Source: Methanobacteriota archaeon
GTDB taxonomy: Archaea; Halobacteriota; Methanomicrobia; Methanomicrobiales; Methanospirillaceae
Direction: 5' to 3'
Assembly: GCA_029547145.1 (NCBI GenBank)
Contig: JAKPPV010000014.1
Coordinates: forward strand, 1 to 50,010
DNA length: 50,010 nt
Below the pieces are notes generated by a model, which ran no database searches, had not been told where the DNA came from, and saw only the letters and a list, made by a program, of their open reading frames with translations. Each line of letters begins with the position of its first letter. The first letter of the stretch is position 1. Made by a program: the position numbers and the translations under genes. Positions 41,492-50,010 of the stretch are shown here, in pieces.

Positions 41492-44181
41492 CCGCGCTCG
41501 ACCGTCTCGACCCGCGCATCCGGCAGACGATCGCCGAGCGGGGCTTCGCCGGGCTCTCGGAGGCGCAGGAGCTCGCCATCCCCGAGGTGCTCGCCGGCCG
41601 GCACCTCCTCCTGATCGCCCCGACCGGGACGGGGAAGACCGAGTCGGCGATGCTCCCGGTCTTTCATGGCCTCCTTTCCACGAAGAGCGCGGGATTCTCG
41701 GCGATCTACATCACCCCGCTCCGCGCCCTGAACCGGGATATTCTCTTAAGGATGGAGTGGTGGTGCGCCGCCCTCGGTCTCCGGGCGGGTGTCCGGCACG
41801 GGGATACCACCCAGGCGGAACGGCGGCGGCAGGCCCTCCACCCTCCCGACCTGCTGATCACCACCCCGGAGTCGCTCCAGGCCCTCTTCATGGGAAAGAC
41901 CTTAAAAAGGCACCTTACCGGGGTCCGGTACGTGATCGTCGACGAGGTCCACGAGCTTGCCGGATCGAAGCGCGGGGCCCAGCTCTCGGTCGCGCTCGAG
42001 CGAATCCGGACCTATGCGGGCGAGTTTCAGCGCATCGGCCTCTCGGCGACGGTCGGCAACCCCGGGGAGGTGGGCCGGTTCCTCTGCGGTCCCCACCGCC
42101 CGTGCCGGGTGGTGGCCGTCCCCGTCGCAAAGTCCCTCGACCTCTCCGTCGTCTATGCAGGGGATCGGTTCGAGGCACAGGCGAGGTGCGTGGAACGTGC
42201 CCTCGACCCCTCCGGATCGAACCTCGTCTTCACCAACACCCGTGTCACCGCCGAGGCCCTCGGGCACGCCCTGTTCCGGAGGGGCGACATCGAGGTCCAC
42301 CACGGGTCGCTCTCGCGGGAGGTCCGGATCGACGCCGAGGAGCGCTTCAAGAGGGGGGAGCTCGGCACCCTGATCTGCACCTCCTCGATGGAGCTCGGGA
42401 TCGACATCGGGCACGTCGAACACGTGGTCCAGTTCGGCTCGCCGCGGGAGGTGGCACGGCTGGTCCAGCGGGTCGGGCGTGCGGGCCACCGCCTCTCCGC
42501 CATCTCGAGGGGGACGATCCTCGCAACCGGTTTCGACGACCTCCTCGAGTCCGGTGTGATCGTCCGGCGGGCGATGGCCGGCGAGCTCGAGCCGGTTCGG
42601 ATCCCGTATGGTGCGGCCGATGTCCTGGCGAACCAGGTCGCGGCGCTCGCGGTGGAGCACGGTGAGATCGACCTCGCGCAGGTCCGCGCGATCCTGGGCA
42701 GGACGGCGGTCTTCCCCGAGCCTGACCCCCTCCTCGAACGCGTCGTCGCCGAGATGGCCGGTCACCGGCTGTTGAGGGTTGAGGGTGACCGCCTGGTCAC
42801 GACCGCGCGGGCCCGGCGGTACCTGATGGGCAACCTCTCGATGATCCACGACGAGCGCAAGGTACAGGTCTTCGATCTCGCCTCGCGCCGGACCGTCGGG
42901 ACCCTGGACGAGTCCTTCGTCGTCGGCACGATCGATCCGGGTTCGGTCTTCATCACCAAGGGGCAGCTCTGGCGGGTCCTCGAGGTCGAGGAGGGGAGGA
43001 TCACGGTGGAGCCCGCCCGGCGCGCGAAGGGAGAGCTCCCCAGCTGGGAGGGCGAACAGATCCCGGTTCCCTTCGCGGTGGCACGTGAGGTCGGCGGACT
43101 CCGCCGCACACGCCGGATCGGCGACTACATCGGGAGCCGGCGGGCGATCCATTATGCAGAGCACGTCCTCGACGAGATGGACCGGAACCGCTCCGTCATC
43201 CCGACCGACCGGACGATCACCCTCGAGAACGCCGAGGAGGGGGTGGTATGCAATATCTGCGCCGGACACCGGGCGAATGAGGTCATCGCACGCGTCCTCT
43301 CTCTCCTGCTCTCGGCCCGCTACGGGACGAGCGTGGGGATCGAGATCGATGCGTACCGGTGCCTGCTCCGGCTACCGAAATCGCTGGGCGCCGCCGATGT
43401 GCAAGAGACCCTGCTCTCGCTCGACCCCGCCCATATCCGGGGTCTTCTCGAGATCGGACTGAAACGGACCGCGCTCTACAAGTGGAAACTCGTCCAGGTG
43501 GCAAAGAAGTTCGGGGCGATCGACCCCGACGCCGATTACGAACGGATCTCGATCCACCGTCTCTCCGATCTCTTCGACCGGACCGTCGTCCAGCAGGAGA
43601 CCTACCGGGAGCTCTTCGAGGAGTACATGGACGTCGAGAGCGCCGTGGAGATCGTCTCTGCCGTCCATGCCGGGACGATCGAGGTGGTGACGACCCAGGT
43701 CTCGCTCCTCGGCGCATCGGGCCTCTTCTCGTCGCGGGACCTGGTGCCTCCCGAGTCGGCCGATACCGCGATCCTGGCGACCGTGAAACGGCGGATCGAC
43801 GACTCCGAGGTCGTGCTCTGCTGCATGAACTGCCGGCGCTGGAAGCAGAAGACCCGGGTCTCGCGCGTGGAAGAGCGCCCGCAGTGTCCCGTCTGTTCCG
43901 CCCGGCTGATCGCCGCACTCAAGCCCTGGGACGAACCGCTCTATGCCGTGGCGAACCGGAAGACGAAGAGCCCCGAGGATCGGGAGGTCGAGAAGCGGTT
44001 GCTGCGGAACGCGAACATCGTCCTTTCGAGCGGGAAGAAGGCGGTGATCGCGCTCTCGGGGAGGGGCGTCGGACCCGAGCACGCGTCCCGTATCCTGGGT
44101 ACGCTCGCGGAGGGAGACCAGTTCTACCGCCAGATCCTGAAGGCCGAACGGCAGTACATCCAGACCCGGCACTTCTGGTAG
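41488..44181 (+). CDS. Lhr-type superfamily II DNA helicase
   Basis: The 897-residue protein is an Lhr-family ATP-dependent 3'-5' helicase. Core motifs are APTGTGKTE (44-52), TPLRAL, TTPESLQAL, VDEVHELAG, LSATVGNP, TSSMELGIDIG and QRVGRAGHR. The Lhr-specific C-terminal extension follows, including a four-Cys zinc-binding pair (CCMNC ... CPVC) near residue 785. Lhr proteins act in DNA repair and replication-coupled recombination. The start overlaps the phosphoesterase stop, with a GGGGAGGTG stretch upstream. The long reading frame upstream of 41488 is only an overlap with the phosphoesterase gene in another frame. Confidence 0.93.
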   Translation: MTALDRLDPRIRQTIAERGFAGLSEAQELAIPEVLAGRHLLLIAPTGTGKTESAMLPVFHGLLSTKSAGFSAIYITPLRALNRDILLRMEWWCAALGLRAGVRHGDTTQAERRRQALHPPDLLITTPESLQALFMGKTLKRHLTGVRYVIVDEVHELAGSKRGAQLSVALERIRTYAGEFQRIGLSATVGNPGEVGRFLCGPHRPCRVVAVPVAKSLDLSVVYAGDRFEAQARCVERALDPSGSNLVFTNTRVTAEALGHALFRRGDIEVHHGSLSREVRIDAEERFKRGELGTLICTSSMELGIDIGHVEHVVQFGSPREVARLVQRVGRAGHRLSAISRGTILATGFDDLLESGVIVRRAMAGELEPVRIPYGAADVLANQVAALAVEHGEIDLAQVRAILGRTAVFPEPDPLLERVVAEMAGHRLLRVEGDRLVTTARARRYLMGNLSMIHDERKVQVFDLASRRTVGTLDESFVVGTIDPGSVFITKGQLWRVLEVEEGRITVEPARRAKGELPSWEGEQIPVPFAVAREVGGLRRTRRIGDYIGSRRAIHYAEHVLDEMDRNRSVIPTDRTITLENAEEGVVCNICAGHRANEVIARVLSLLLSARYGTSVGIEIDAYRCLLRLPKSLGAADVQETLLSLDPAHIRGLLEIGLKRTALYKWKLVQVAKKFGAIDPDADYERISIHRLSDLFDRTVVQQETYRELFEEYMDVESAVEIVSAVHAGTIEVVTTQVSLLGASGLFSSRDLVPPESADTAILATVKRRIDDSEVVLCCMNCRRWKQKTRVSRVEERPQCPVCSARLIAALKPWDEPLYAVANRKTKSPEDREVEKRLLRNANIVLSSGKKAVIALSGRGVGPEHASRILGTLAEGDQFYRQILKAERQYIQTRHFW

Positions 44182-45098
44182 CGGCACGAAGCGTCCCCTG
44201 TTGGGCGAAGGGCATACCGGCGAGCCTGGAATACCGGCTCTTTTTTCCGGAGGACCCCCTCCTGCTGCCCGTGACCTCCTTCGGGTCCGCCCGCGTCTCC
44301 GGAGCGGCAGCTGTCCGGAAGTCCGCCGTTCTTCTCCGTCCCGAATCGCCAGGAGGTTTTGGAGGATGCGAACAGCACCCGGTGCGGGCGGATCCGGATA
44401 CCCGCCGCTCTTTCCATCGTCCAGCCGAACGATGACCGTGCCCGGTTCGGGCGGACGGTCATCGGATCCCGGGGTCGATCTCCCTTTTCGCAGGACCGAC
44501 GGCCGAAGGCCTGTGATGGCCCCAGGCGAAGGCTTCCGTGAGAGGTGCGACGGGGCACTCCCAACGAGGGCTTTTACGGGCGTGCTCCTCCTCCGTCGAA
44601 GAAGACCCACGGGGGCGGCACATCCACGCGTTCGGTCGGTTGGGAGCGCGGCCCGCTTCGCACGGGAGGACGCAGAGGATGTCCCTTCCGAGCACTACCA
44701 CGGCGTCCTTCTCGACGGGTGCGGGTACCGGGCGTGATCTTCGCGGACACGAGGCAGTACAGTTTCACGGGACCACCGCGAACAGTAAAGGGGCCATCCC
44801 GGTGACCGGTCCGATCGCGCCGGAATGGTCGTAGTGTCCCACTCACAATAGATCGGGTTCATCAGGCGGTGTATGCCGGGTCCGAACCCCGTGCCTGTTC
44901 ACCGATCGCCGTTTCGGGTGGCTTTATCATGCTCGACACCGGCTCTGACGCGGAGGTCAGGGGATTTTTCATCGAGCGAAAAAGGGAGAATGCGCTCTCC
45001 AGGACAGGAATTCCGGTTGGGAGATCCGGAGGCCAACGGCGGGACGTCCTGGCCCGGCACTTCGATGGGGATGTCGGAAGAGAACGGAGTCGTGCCTC
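44182..45098. other. 917-nt gene-free region between lhr and tbp
   Basis: Apart from the T6 run near 44241, I find nothing I can support. Open frames on both strands are long only because of high GC content; their translations are rich in Arg, Pro and Gly and lack family motifs. The region lies between two convergent 3' ends. A decayed gene or an unrecognised structured RNA cannot be excluded. Confidence 0.4.
44241..44246 (+). terminator. T6 terminator after the Lhr gene
   Basis: Six consecutive T lie 60 nt after the Lhr stop codon, flanked by CCGG on both sides (CCGGCTC-TTTTTT-CCGG). Confidence 0.45.
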
Positions 45099-45653
45099 TC
45101 ACATGATCGACTCGAGTTTCTGCTCGAGGAAGTCGAGACCCCGCTTGATGTCCTCCAGGTTCTTGCCCCCGGTCAGGATGATCTTTCCCGAGCTGAAGAG
45201 GAGCGCCACGATCTTCGGGTCCCTGATCCGGTAGACGAGCCCGGGGAACTGTTCGGGTTCGTACTCGATGTTCTCCAGGTTGAGCGTGATCACCACCTTG
45301 TTCAGGTTGATATATTTCCCGATATCATACGAACAGACGATGTTGGTCACGGCAACCTGAGGTTCGTCGTAACAGGCGACTCCAGCCTCGCGCAGGGAGT
45401 CGATGATGATCTCGAGGCCGTCATTGAGGGCCTGACGGTCACGGATTCCGGTCAGAACGACCTTTCCCGAGCTGAAGATCAACGAGGCGATCTTCGGCCT
45501 CTCGATCCGGAAGACCGCTCCAGGAAAACGTTTGGTATTGAGTTCGCAGGCCGGGATCCGCTGCGAAACATCGGCGAGATCGATCGAGTCTGCGATCACA
45601 CCCGAAGCGACGATATTCTCGATCTTGAGCGACTCGTATCGTTTCTCTTCCAT
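45099..45653 (-). CDS. tbp: TATA-box-binding protein
   Basis: The 184-residue protein is the archaeal general transcription factor that binds TATA boxes and recruits TFB. It consists of two imperfect ~90-residue repeats, each with a PG(A/L)V(F/Y)RI and a LIFSSGK(V/I)(V/I)LTG-type segment (FPGAVFRIERPKIASLIF; FPGLVYRIRDPKIVALLF). The acidic N-terminus is short. Possible TATA elements are TTTTAAAG (45671-45679) and a further one near 45700. The gene diverges from the acyl-CoA synthetase gene. Confidence 0.96.
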   Translation of the reverse strand: MEEKRYESLKIENIVASGVIADSIDLADVSQRIPACELNTKRFPGAVFRIERPKIASLIFSSGKVVLTGIRDRQALNDGLEIIIDSLREAGVACYDEPQVAVTNIVCSYDIGKYINLNKVVITLNLENIEYEPEQFPGLVYRIRDPKIVALLFSSGKIILTGGKNLEDIKRGLDFLEQKLESIM

Positions 45654-45730
45654 CTCTCTATCTATGCTGTCCTTTAAAACATAATAGTTCTGGAGAACCT
45701 TTATCCCGGTTTGAAACCCCCGAAAATTGG

Positions 45731-45737
45731 TTTATTC
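45731..45737 (+). promoter_or_regulatory. TATA box of the acyl-CoA synthetase gene
   Basis: TTTATTC lies about 50 nt before the ATG at 45783, giving a predicted leader of roughly 23 nt. Confidence 0.4.
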
Positions 45738-45782
45738 GCGCAGAATTAATCTCCCTCCCGGGCAAAACCATTAGTGTTTCAT

Positions 45783-47462
45783 ATGGGCGAGAACCGGCAC
45801 AACATGAAGGACTACGACGAGTCCTACCGGGACTTTAAGATCGAGGTACCCGAGTATTACAACTTCGGTTTCGACGTGGTCGACGAGTGGGCGAGAAAGG
45901 ACCGCAACAAGCTCGCGATGATCTGGACGGACCAGAAGGGGAACGAGAAGAAGTTCACCTTCTGGGACCTGATGGGGCTCTCGAACGCCGCCGCAAACAT
46001 TCTCCTCAAGCACGGGATCCACAAGGGAGACCGCGTGATGCTGATGCTCCACCGGGTCCCGGAGTGGTGGATCCTGACGCTCGCCCTGATCAAGCTCGGG
46101 GCGGTTGTCTCCCCGGGACCGACCATGCTGACGTCCAAGGACATCCGGTACCGGATCGAACTCGGGCAGTTCAAGATGGTGATCACGGACCTGGAGACCG
46201 CCCCGAAGGTCGACGCGATCTACTCGGAGTGCGAGTCGCTCATGAGCCGCATGGTCGTCGACGGTTCCCGGGATGGCTGGATCTCGTACCAGGAGGAGCT
46301 CACCTACCCGGCACCGGTCTCGCACCGGTTGATCCAGCTGCCGGGGATGTCACGGACCCGTTCGACCGACCCGATGATCATCTTCTTCACCTCGGGAACG
46401 ACGGGGGAACCGAAGATGGTGCTCCACGACCAGTCCTATCCCCTGGGCCACATCGTGACGGCGGCGCTCTGGCACGATCTCCGGCACAACGACCTCCACT
46501 TCACCCTCTCGGACACCGGGTGGGCGAAGTCGGCCTGGGGCAAGATCTTCGGCCAGTGGATCCAGGGGGCGGCGATCTTTGTCTACGACATCCGGGGTAA
46601 GTTCAAGGCGACCGAGATCCTCCCCCTGCTCGAGCGGTATGCGATCACCACCTTCTGTGCCCCGCCCACCATCTACCGCATGCTGATCCTCGCCGACCTG
46701 GACAAGTTCGACTTCTCCGAGCTCCGTCACTGCACGTCGGCCGGAGAACCCCTCAACCCCGAGGTGATCCGCGTCTGGAAGGAGGCGACCGGGGTCACGA
46801 TCTTCGAGGGCTACGGCCAGACCGAGACGGTGCTCTGCATCGGGACGTTCCCGTGCATGGAGTCGAAGCCGGGCTCGATGGGTAAGCCCGCACCCGGGTG
46901 GAGGATCGAGCTCCACGACGACGACGGTCGTCCCGTCCCGATCGGCCAGGAAGGACGGATTGCGATCGCGCTCGACCCCCGCCCGGTCGGGCTCTTCCGG
47001 GAGTACATCGGTTCGGAGGAGGAGAACGACCGGTCGTTCGTGAACGGCTGGTACTATACCGGCGACAAGGCATACATGGACGAGACCGGTTATTACTGGT
47101 TCATCGGGCGGGACGACGACGTCATCAAGTCATCCGGTTACCGGATCGGTCCCTTCGAGGTCGAGTCGGCCCTCCTCGAGCACCCCGCCGTCCAGGAGGC
47201 GGCGGTGGTGGGATCTCCCGACGTCATCCGCGGACTGGTGGTCAAGGCCTTCGTGGTTCTCGCCCCCGGGTTCAGGCCTTCGGAGATGCTGGTCCGGGAG
47301 CTCCAGGCGCACGTCAAGAAGGTGACCGCCCCGTACAAATACCCGCGCCTCGTCGAGTTCGTCGAGAGCCTTCCGAAGACGATCTCCGGCAAGATCAAGC
47401 GGAACGAGCTCCGGGAGGCCGAACTGCGGAAGTTCCAGAACGGCAACCATACGAAGCGATAG
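45783..47462 (+). CDS. AMP-forming acyl-CoA/acetyl-CoA synthetase family enzyme
   Basis: The 559-residue protein activates a carboxylic acid with ATP and CoA through an acyl-adenylate. It has IFFTSGTTGEPKMV, EGYGQTET, YYTGDKAYMDETGYYWFIGR and the C-terminal catalytic Lys in PKTISGKIKR. The sequence is closer to medium-chain or branched acyl-CoA synthetases than to acetyl-CoA synthetase proper; several genes of this type occur in methanogens. A GTG at 45774 and an ATG at 45804 are alternative starts, and no ribosome binding site decides. tRNA-Leu follows 52 nt downstream. Confidence 0.92.
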   Translation: MGENRHNMKDYDESYRDFKIEVPEYYNFGFDVVDEWARKDRNKLAMIWTDQKGNEKKFTFWDLMGLSNAAANILLKHGIHKGDRVMLMLHRVPEWWILTLALIKLGAVVSPGPTMLTSKDIRYRIELGQFKMVITDLETAPKVDAIYSECESLMSRMVVDGSRDGWISYQEELTYPAPVSHRLIQLPGMSRTRSTDPMIIFFTSGTTGEPKMVLHDQSYPLGHIVTAALWHDLRHNDLHFTLSDTGWAKSAWGKIFGQWIQGAAIFVYDIRGKFKATEILPLLERYAITTFCAPPTIYRMLILADLDKFDFSELRHCTSAGEPLNPEVIRVWKEATGVTIFEGYGQTETVLCIGTFPCMESKPGSMGKPAPGWRIELHDDDGRPVPIGQEGRIAIALDPRPVGLFREYIGSEEENDRSFVNGWYYTGDKAYMDETGYYWFIGRDDDVIKSSGYRIGPFEVESALLEHPAVQEAAVVGSPDVIRGLVVKAFVVLAPGFRPSEMLVRELQAHVKKVTAPYKYPRLVEFVESLPKTISGKIKRNELREAELRKFQNGNHTKR

Positions 47463-47482
47463 GCGTCCCGTGGACGCCAATC

Positions 47483-47488
47483 TTTATC
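47483..47488 (+). promoter_or_regulatory. TATA box of tRNA-Leu
   Basis: TTTATC lies about 30 nt before the mature tRNA 5' end. A second AT tract, TATATATT, lies at 47502-47509, probably around the start site. Confidence 0.45.
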
Positions 47489-47514
47489 TTTCCGACGCCC
47501 GTATATATTCAGGC

Positions 47515-47599
47515 GCGAGGGTAGCCAAGCCAGGTCAACGGCGCCAGATTCAGGGTCTGGTCTCGCAGGAGTTCGGGCGTTCGAATCGCCTCCCTCGCA
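47515..47599 (+). tRNA. tRNA-Leu (CAG)
   Basis: An 85-nt class II tRNA with a long variable arm. The acceptor stem GCGAGGG pairs with CCCTCGC, discriminator A. The anticodon stem is CCAGA/TCTGG with anticodon CAG. The TPsiC arm is GGGCG TTCGAAT CGCC(T). No intron and no encoded CCA. No copy of its 3' end was seen further downstream, so there is no sign of an integrated element. Confidence 0.95.
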
Positions 47600-48750
47600 C
47601 TCTTCTTTCATCCCACCTCCCGACGCCGGACCGTCCCCCTCTCCTCGTCCAAGTCCCGATCGGTTCTTCTCTTTTCCGCATGTCCTTCCTGTTCCTCCGC
47701 AACCCAAGTGCCCTGACTCTTCTCGTGCCAGCTCCGTCGGGTTGATCGTCTGCCCGGCGATCATGTCGCACCGTTCATTTCAGGCAGTGCCGGATGGTCT
47801 CAATCGTTCTGCGGATGCCATTCTGAGCACCGGGAAGGGGTCGCCCGGTATTATCGGGCTCAAACGATCGATCGGGATCCCCCTGCCGTGCATCAACCGA
47901 TTCGAAGGGTTCTGCCTGTATGCCATGCGAAAGAAATCGTCGGGGACGGTTCAATGGAGTCGCTCGTCTGGGGGATCGGATTGTGCAGCGTTGGTGTTCG
48001 ACATCATTGCTGTACAGTCTGTACGGGCAAAATTCGTGTCCAGGGAACCCGGTTCCGTTCTTCGGAAGGACGCCATGGACCGTGATCGACCGGTCGTGAG
48101 AGATCAACAGCGTGATGAAGAACCGCAACCGTCCATCCCGGAAGTGTCGCGGTATTAGAGAAACCCGCACGTGCACGATCGAAAGGAGTCTACCAGCGGT
48201 GAAGACGGGCCCTGCCAGACCCCTCGAGCATGCTGACGGGGGAGGTGTCCCGGGGGTGCGTATGGTGAGGGGTCAGGAGGTCCTTCAACCCGGCGAAACC
48301 GGAGGTCTGAGACCGACGTTTCCATGTGCAGTAATGGTTCCGATCCATCCAGGTACGACGACCCGTTTCCGGGACACTCCCCGACGTTTCGGCCAGGTGC
48401 AGGGCCCGGAGAGGATGGTGGGGGGTCTCTTGTGGGTGCCTTCGGTCGTCACGAGAGTGGGGATCATGGTGTCCGGCAGGGGATGCTTCATCGGGAGAGC
48501 CCATGATTGGATAGATCCCTGGGAAGGTATCCGGAATAGCTCTGGTGAGCCATTGCCGAATCCTGGTCAATGCTTGAATGAATCGCTATCTTTCATCATC
48601 GGTTCAAAGAACGATCCGCTCGCTGCCATGTTCGAAGAGGGGACGGATGATGATCGCTTCCCATCCGTTTCGGGTCGGAAAGCGGAGCACAGGTGAGGAA
48701 ACCATTCGTAAAGAGGCTGCGAGCTATGTCGCTGTCCCGGGCGCGCCGAT
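47600..48750. other. 1.15-kb region without recognisable genes between tRNA-Leu and the IS
   Basis: I see no supported gene. Several open frames of 60-195 codons exist on both strands but none shows family motifs, a promoter at proper distance or a ribosome binding site. Base composition looks somewhat lower in GC than the coding neighbours. The position between a tRNA gene and an insertion sequence suggests an unstable or decayed segment. Confidence 0.4.
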
Positions 48751-48776
48751 CGGTAGCGTTTCAGAAGTGCTGTAAT
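48751..48776 (+). repeat. IS256 terminal inverted repeat (transposase 3' side)
   Basis: This copy matches the repeat at 49985-50010 in about 20 of 26 positions, including the terminal CGGTAG and the internal AAGTG and TGTAA. Confidence 0.85.
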
Positions 48777-48807
48777 TTCCCTCGGGTCCTGTCTCCCTGG
48801 ATCTCCA

Positions 48808-49932
48808 TCACTCGTCCATCAGCAAATACCTTTTCCCGGTGATCCACTCCTCGTTGATGTCCTTGAGAATCGATCCGGCGAGTCGCAACAACGACTGATC
48901 GGAGGGAAACGCTCCCACGACTTGGGTCCGCCGCTTCAGCTCCCGGTTTATCCGTTCCATGACATTGGTTGTACGGATTCGTTTCTGATGCGCCTTCGGG
49001 AAGGCGGTATAATTCAGAAGCCCTGGGAGAAACCGTTCGATGGTCGTCGCAGCCTTCTGATATCCTCGCGCAGCAAGTTCATCCGCACAGTCCTGGAGTC
49101 GCTGTTCGTTGCCGTATGCCTCCCGCAGCAGGCCGGCGACCTCCCGCTGATCCTTCTTCGGGACGTTTCTCAGGACGGCCCGGGTCGTGTGGACCTGACA
49201 CATCTGCCAGGACGCCCCCAGGAAGGCCGTGGTCACGGCTGCCTGTATCCCCCGATGACCATCGGAGATGACGAGCTGCACACCGGCCAATCCCCGCTCT
49301 TTCAGGTCGTCACAGAACCCGGACCAGAACGCCTCGTTCTCACAGTCCGCAATCGTGGCCCCCAGGATCTCACGATACCCATCCTCCCGGACACCGGCCG
49401 TCACCAAGAGTGCTTTCGAGACATATCGGGGACCATCGCGGACGGTGTAGTACGAGGCATCGAGGAAAAGATAGGGGAATGGCTGCTCGATCGTCCGCGT
49501 CAGAAATTCGTGAACCTCGCGATCGAGGTCCTGCGCGATCCGGGAGACCGAGGATGGTGAGAGCTGGTCGACCCCCAACTGCGAGACAATCGCCTCGATC
49601 TTCCGGGTCGAGACACCCTGGAGATACGACTCGGCGATCGCGTTCACCAGGGCTTTTTCAACCCGGGCATACCGCCCGAAGACCTGGGTCTCGAACGGTT
49701 TCTCTCTGAACTGCGGTTTGGAGAGGACGACAGTGCCACATCGGGTGACGAGCGAGCGATCGCGAGTACCATTTCGATGCGCAGTCCGGGTCGGAGTCCG
49801 CTCATGACGCTCGGCGCCGGCTTGCTGGAGCGCTTCGAGCTGCATCACCAGGTTCAGGAACCACGTGATGACAGCACGCATCCCCTCTGATTGGTCGCAA
49901 AGATAATCTTCGATAATTGATAATGGGATCAT
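48808..49932 (-). CDS. IS256-family transposase
   Basis: The 374-residue transposase belongs to the mutator-like IS256 family. The DDE residues are D158 (YLFLDASYY), D224 (LVISDGHRG) and E326 (TTNVMERINRELKRRT). The family signature WQMCQVHTTRAVLRNVPK (C245 to H248) is intact. The frame is unbroken, so the protein may be active. The start ATG at 49932 lies inside the outer terminal repeat by about 50 nt. Confidence 0.95.
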   Translation of the reverse strand: MIPLSIIEDYLCDQSEGMRAVITWFLNLVMQLEALQQAGAERHERTPTRTAHRNGTRDRSLVTRCGTVVLSKPQFREKPFETQVFGRYARVEKALVNAIAESYLQGVSTRKIEAIVSQLGVDQLSPSSVSRIAQDLDREVHEFLTRTIEQPFPYLFLDASYYTVRDGPRYVSKALLVTAGVREDGYREILGATIADCENEAFWSGFCDDLKERGLAGVQLVISDGHRGIQAAVTTAFLGASWQMCQVHTTRAVLRNVPKKDQREVAGLLREAYGNEQRLQDCADELAARGYQKAATTIERFLPGLLNYTAFPKAHQKRIRTTNVMERINRELKRRTQVVGAFPSDQSLLRLAGSILKDINEEWITGKRYLLMDE

Positions 49933-49984
49933 GGCCCTGTTTCTCCTTTCTTCAAATCTAGGTTGGATTCAGGGCCATTGAGAT

Positions 49985-50010
49985 TTTACATCACTTTTGG
50001 CACACTACCG
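49985..50010 (-). repeat. IS256 terminal inverted repeat (transposase 5' side)
   Basis: This repeat ends at the last base of the window. It lies about 50 nt upstream of the transposase start and probably contains or flanks its promoter. Confidence 0.85.

Larger units (their letters stand above)
48751..50010 (-). mobile_element. IS256-family insertion sequence, complete to the window end
   Basis: The element carries one transposase gene bounded by imperfect ~26-nt terminal inverted repeats. The inner one begins CGGTAGCGTTTCAGAAGTGC (48751-48770). The outer one, read on the minus strand from 50010, begins CGGTAGTGTGCCAAAAGTGA. Total length is about 1.26 kb, normal for IS256 elements. The flanking target duplication cannot be checked because the window ends at the outer repeat. 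Confidence 0.88.

Noticed and set aside
44182-45098. An RNase P or SRP RNA gene in the long gap
   Set aside because: I looked for the hallmark conserved segments of these RNAs and did not see them; no tool-based search was possible.
47515-48750. An integrated element bounded by the tRNA-Leu 3' end
   Set aside because: No direct repeat of the tRNA 3' end was found downstream, and no integrase gene lies in the interval.
1-50010. CRISPR arrays
   Set aside because: No regularly spaced short direct repeats were noticed anywhere in the window; the low-complexity repeats seen are Thr/Pro codons in surface-protein linkers.

Overview
The window looks like chromosomal DNA of a GC-rich hydrogenotrophic/formatotrophic methanogen, most likely order Methanomicrobiales. 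This is an inference from gene content and promoter style; the genus cannot be fixed from this sequence. Archaeal markers are a TATA-binding protein, replication factor C small subunit, MCM helicase with an intein, prefoldin beta, an RPA-associated protein, an Lhr-type helicase, AMP phosphorylase and an intron-containing tRNA-Tyr. Methanogen markers are an FmdE-family protein, a formate channel (FdhC) and a hexulose-6-phosphate synthase/RraA fusion. Many first genes have a TATA box 25-32 nt before the ATG and no ribosome binding site, which suggests leaderless mRNAs. Other genes have clear GAGGT/GGTGAT sites.

Layout. 1-2.9 kb: the 3' part of a large secreted beta-helix protein with three CBM6-like modules. 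3.4-7.5 kb (minus): a metal/cofactor uptake operon (binding lipoprotein, permease, ATPase, FmdE-like protein, TrmO-like tRNA methyltransferase). 8.0-10.4 kb: a divergent SpeD-like decarboxylase homologue, then fdhC and a membrane OB-fold protein. 10.6-11.7 kb: two coupled archaeal proteins of unknown function. 11.8-14.6 kb: a nucleotide-sugar cluster (epimerase, dehydrogenase, hexapeptide acyltransferase). 14.5-21.1 kb: a small secreted protein, AMP phosphorylase, two tandem phenylacetate-CoA-ligase-like enzymes with an ACT protein, and Hps-RraA. 21.3-28.9 kb: DUF475 membrane protein, cohesin-like surface protein, rhodanese, class II LysRS, Fe/Mn superoxide dismutase, NifX-like protein, N-formylglutamate amidohydrolase-like protein, GYD protein. 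29.2-29.4 kb: tRNA-Tyr and tRNA-Asp. 29.6-35.4 kb: LeuA-like synthase, prefoldin beta, DUF2156 and GNAT proteins, parvulin, AEC transporter, META lipoprotein. 35.6-44.2 kb: a DNA replication/repair block, rfcS-mcm on minus and RPA-associated protein-phosphoesterase-Lhr on plus. 45.1-47.6 kb: TBP diverging from an acyl-CoA synthetase, then tRNA-Leu. 47.6-48.75 kb: no recognisable genes. 48.75-50.01 kb: a complete IS256-family element whose outer terminal repeat ends at the last base of the window.

The best candidates for a second look are the FmdE/TrmO/ABC-transporter operon, the SpeD-like protein with an altered self-cleavage position, the MCM intein with a decayed endonuclease, the short upstream ORF abutting the LeuA-like gene, and the RPA-associated/phosphoesterase/Lhr operon. 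None of these is proven to be a new system by sequence reading alone.
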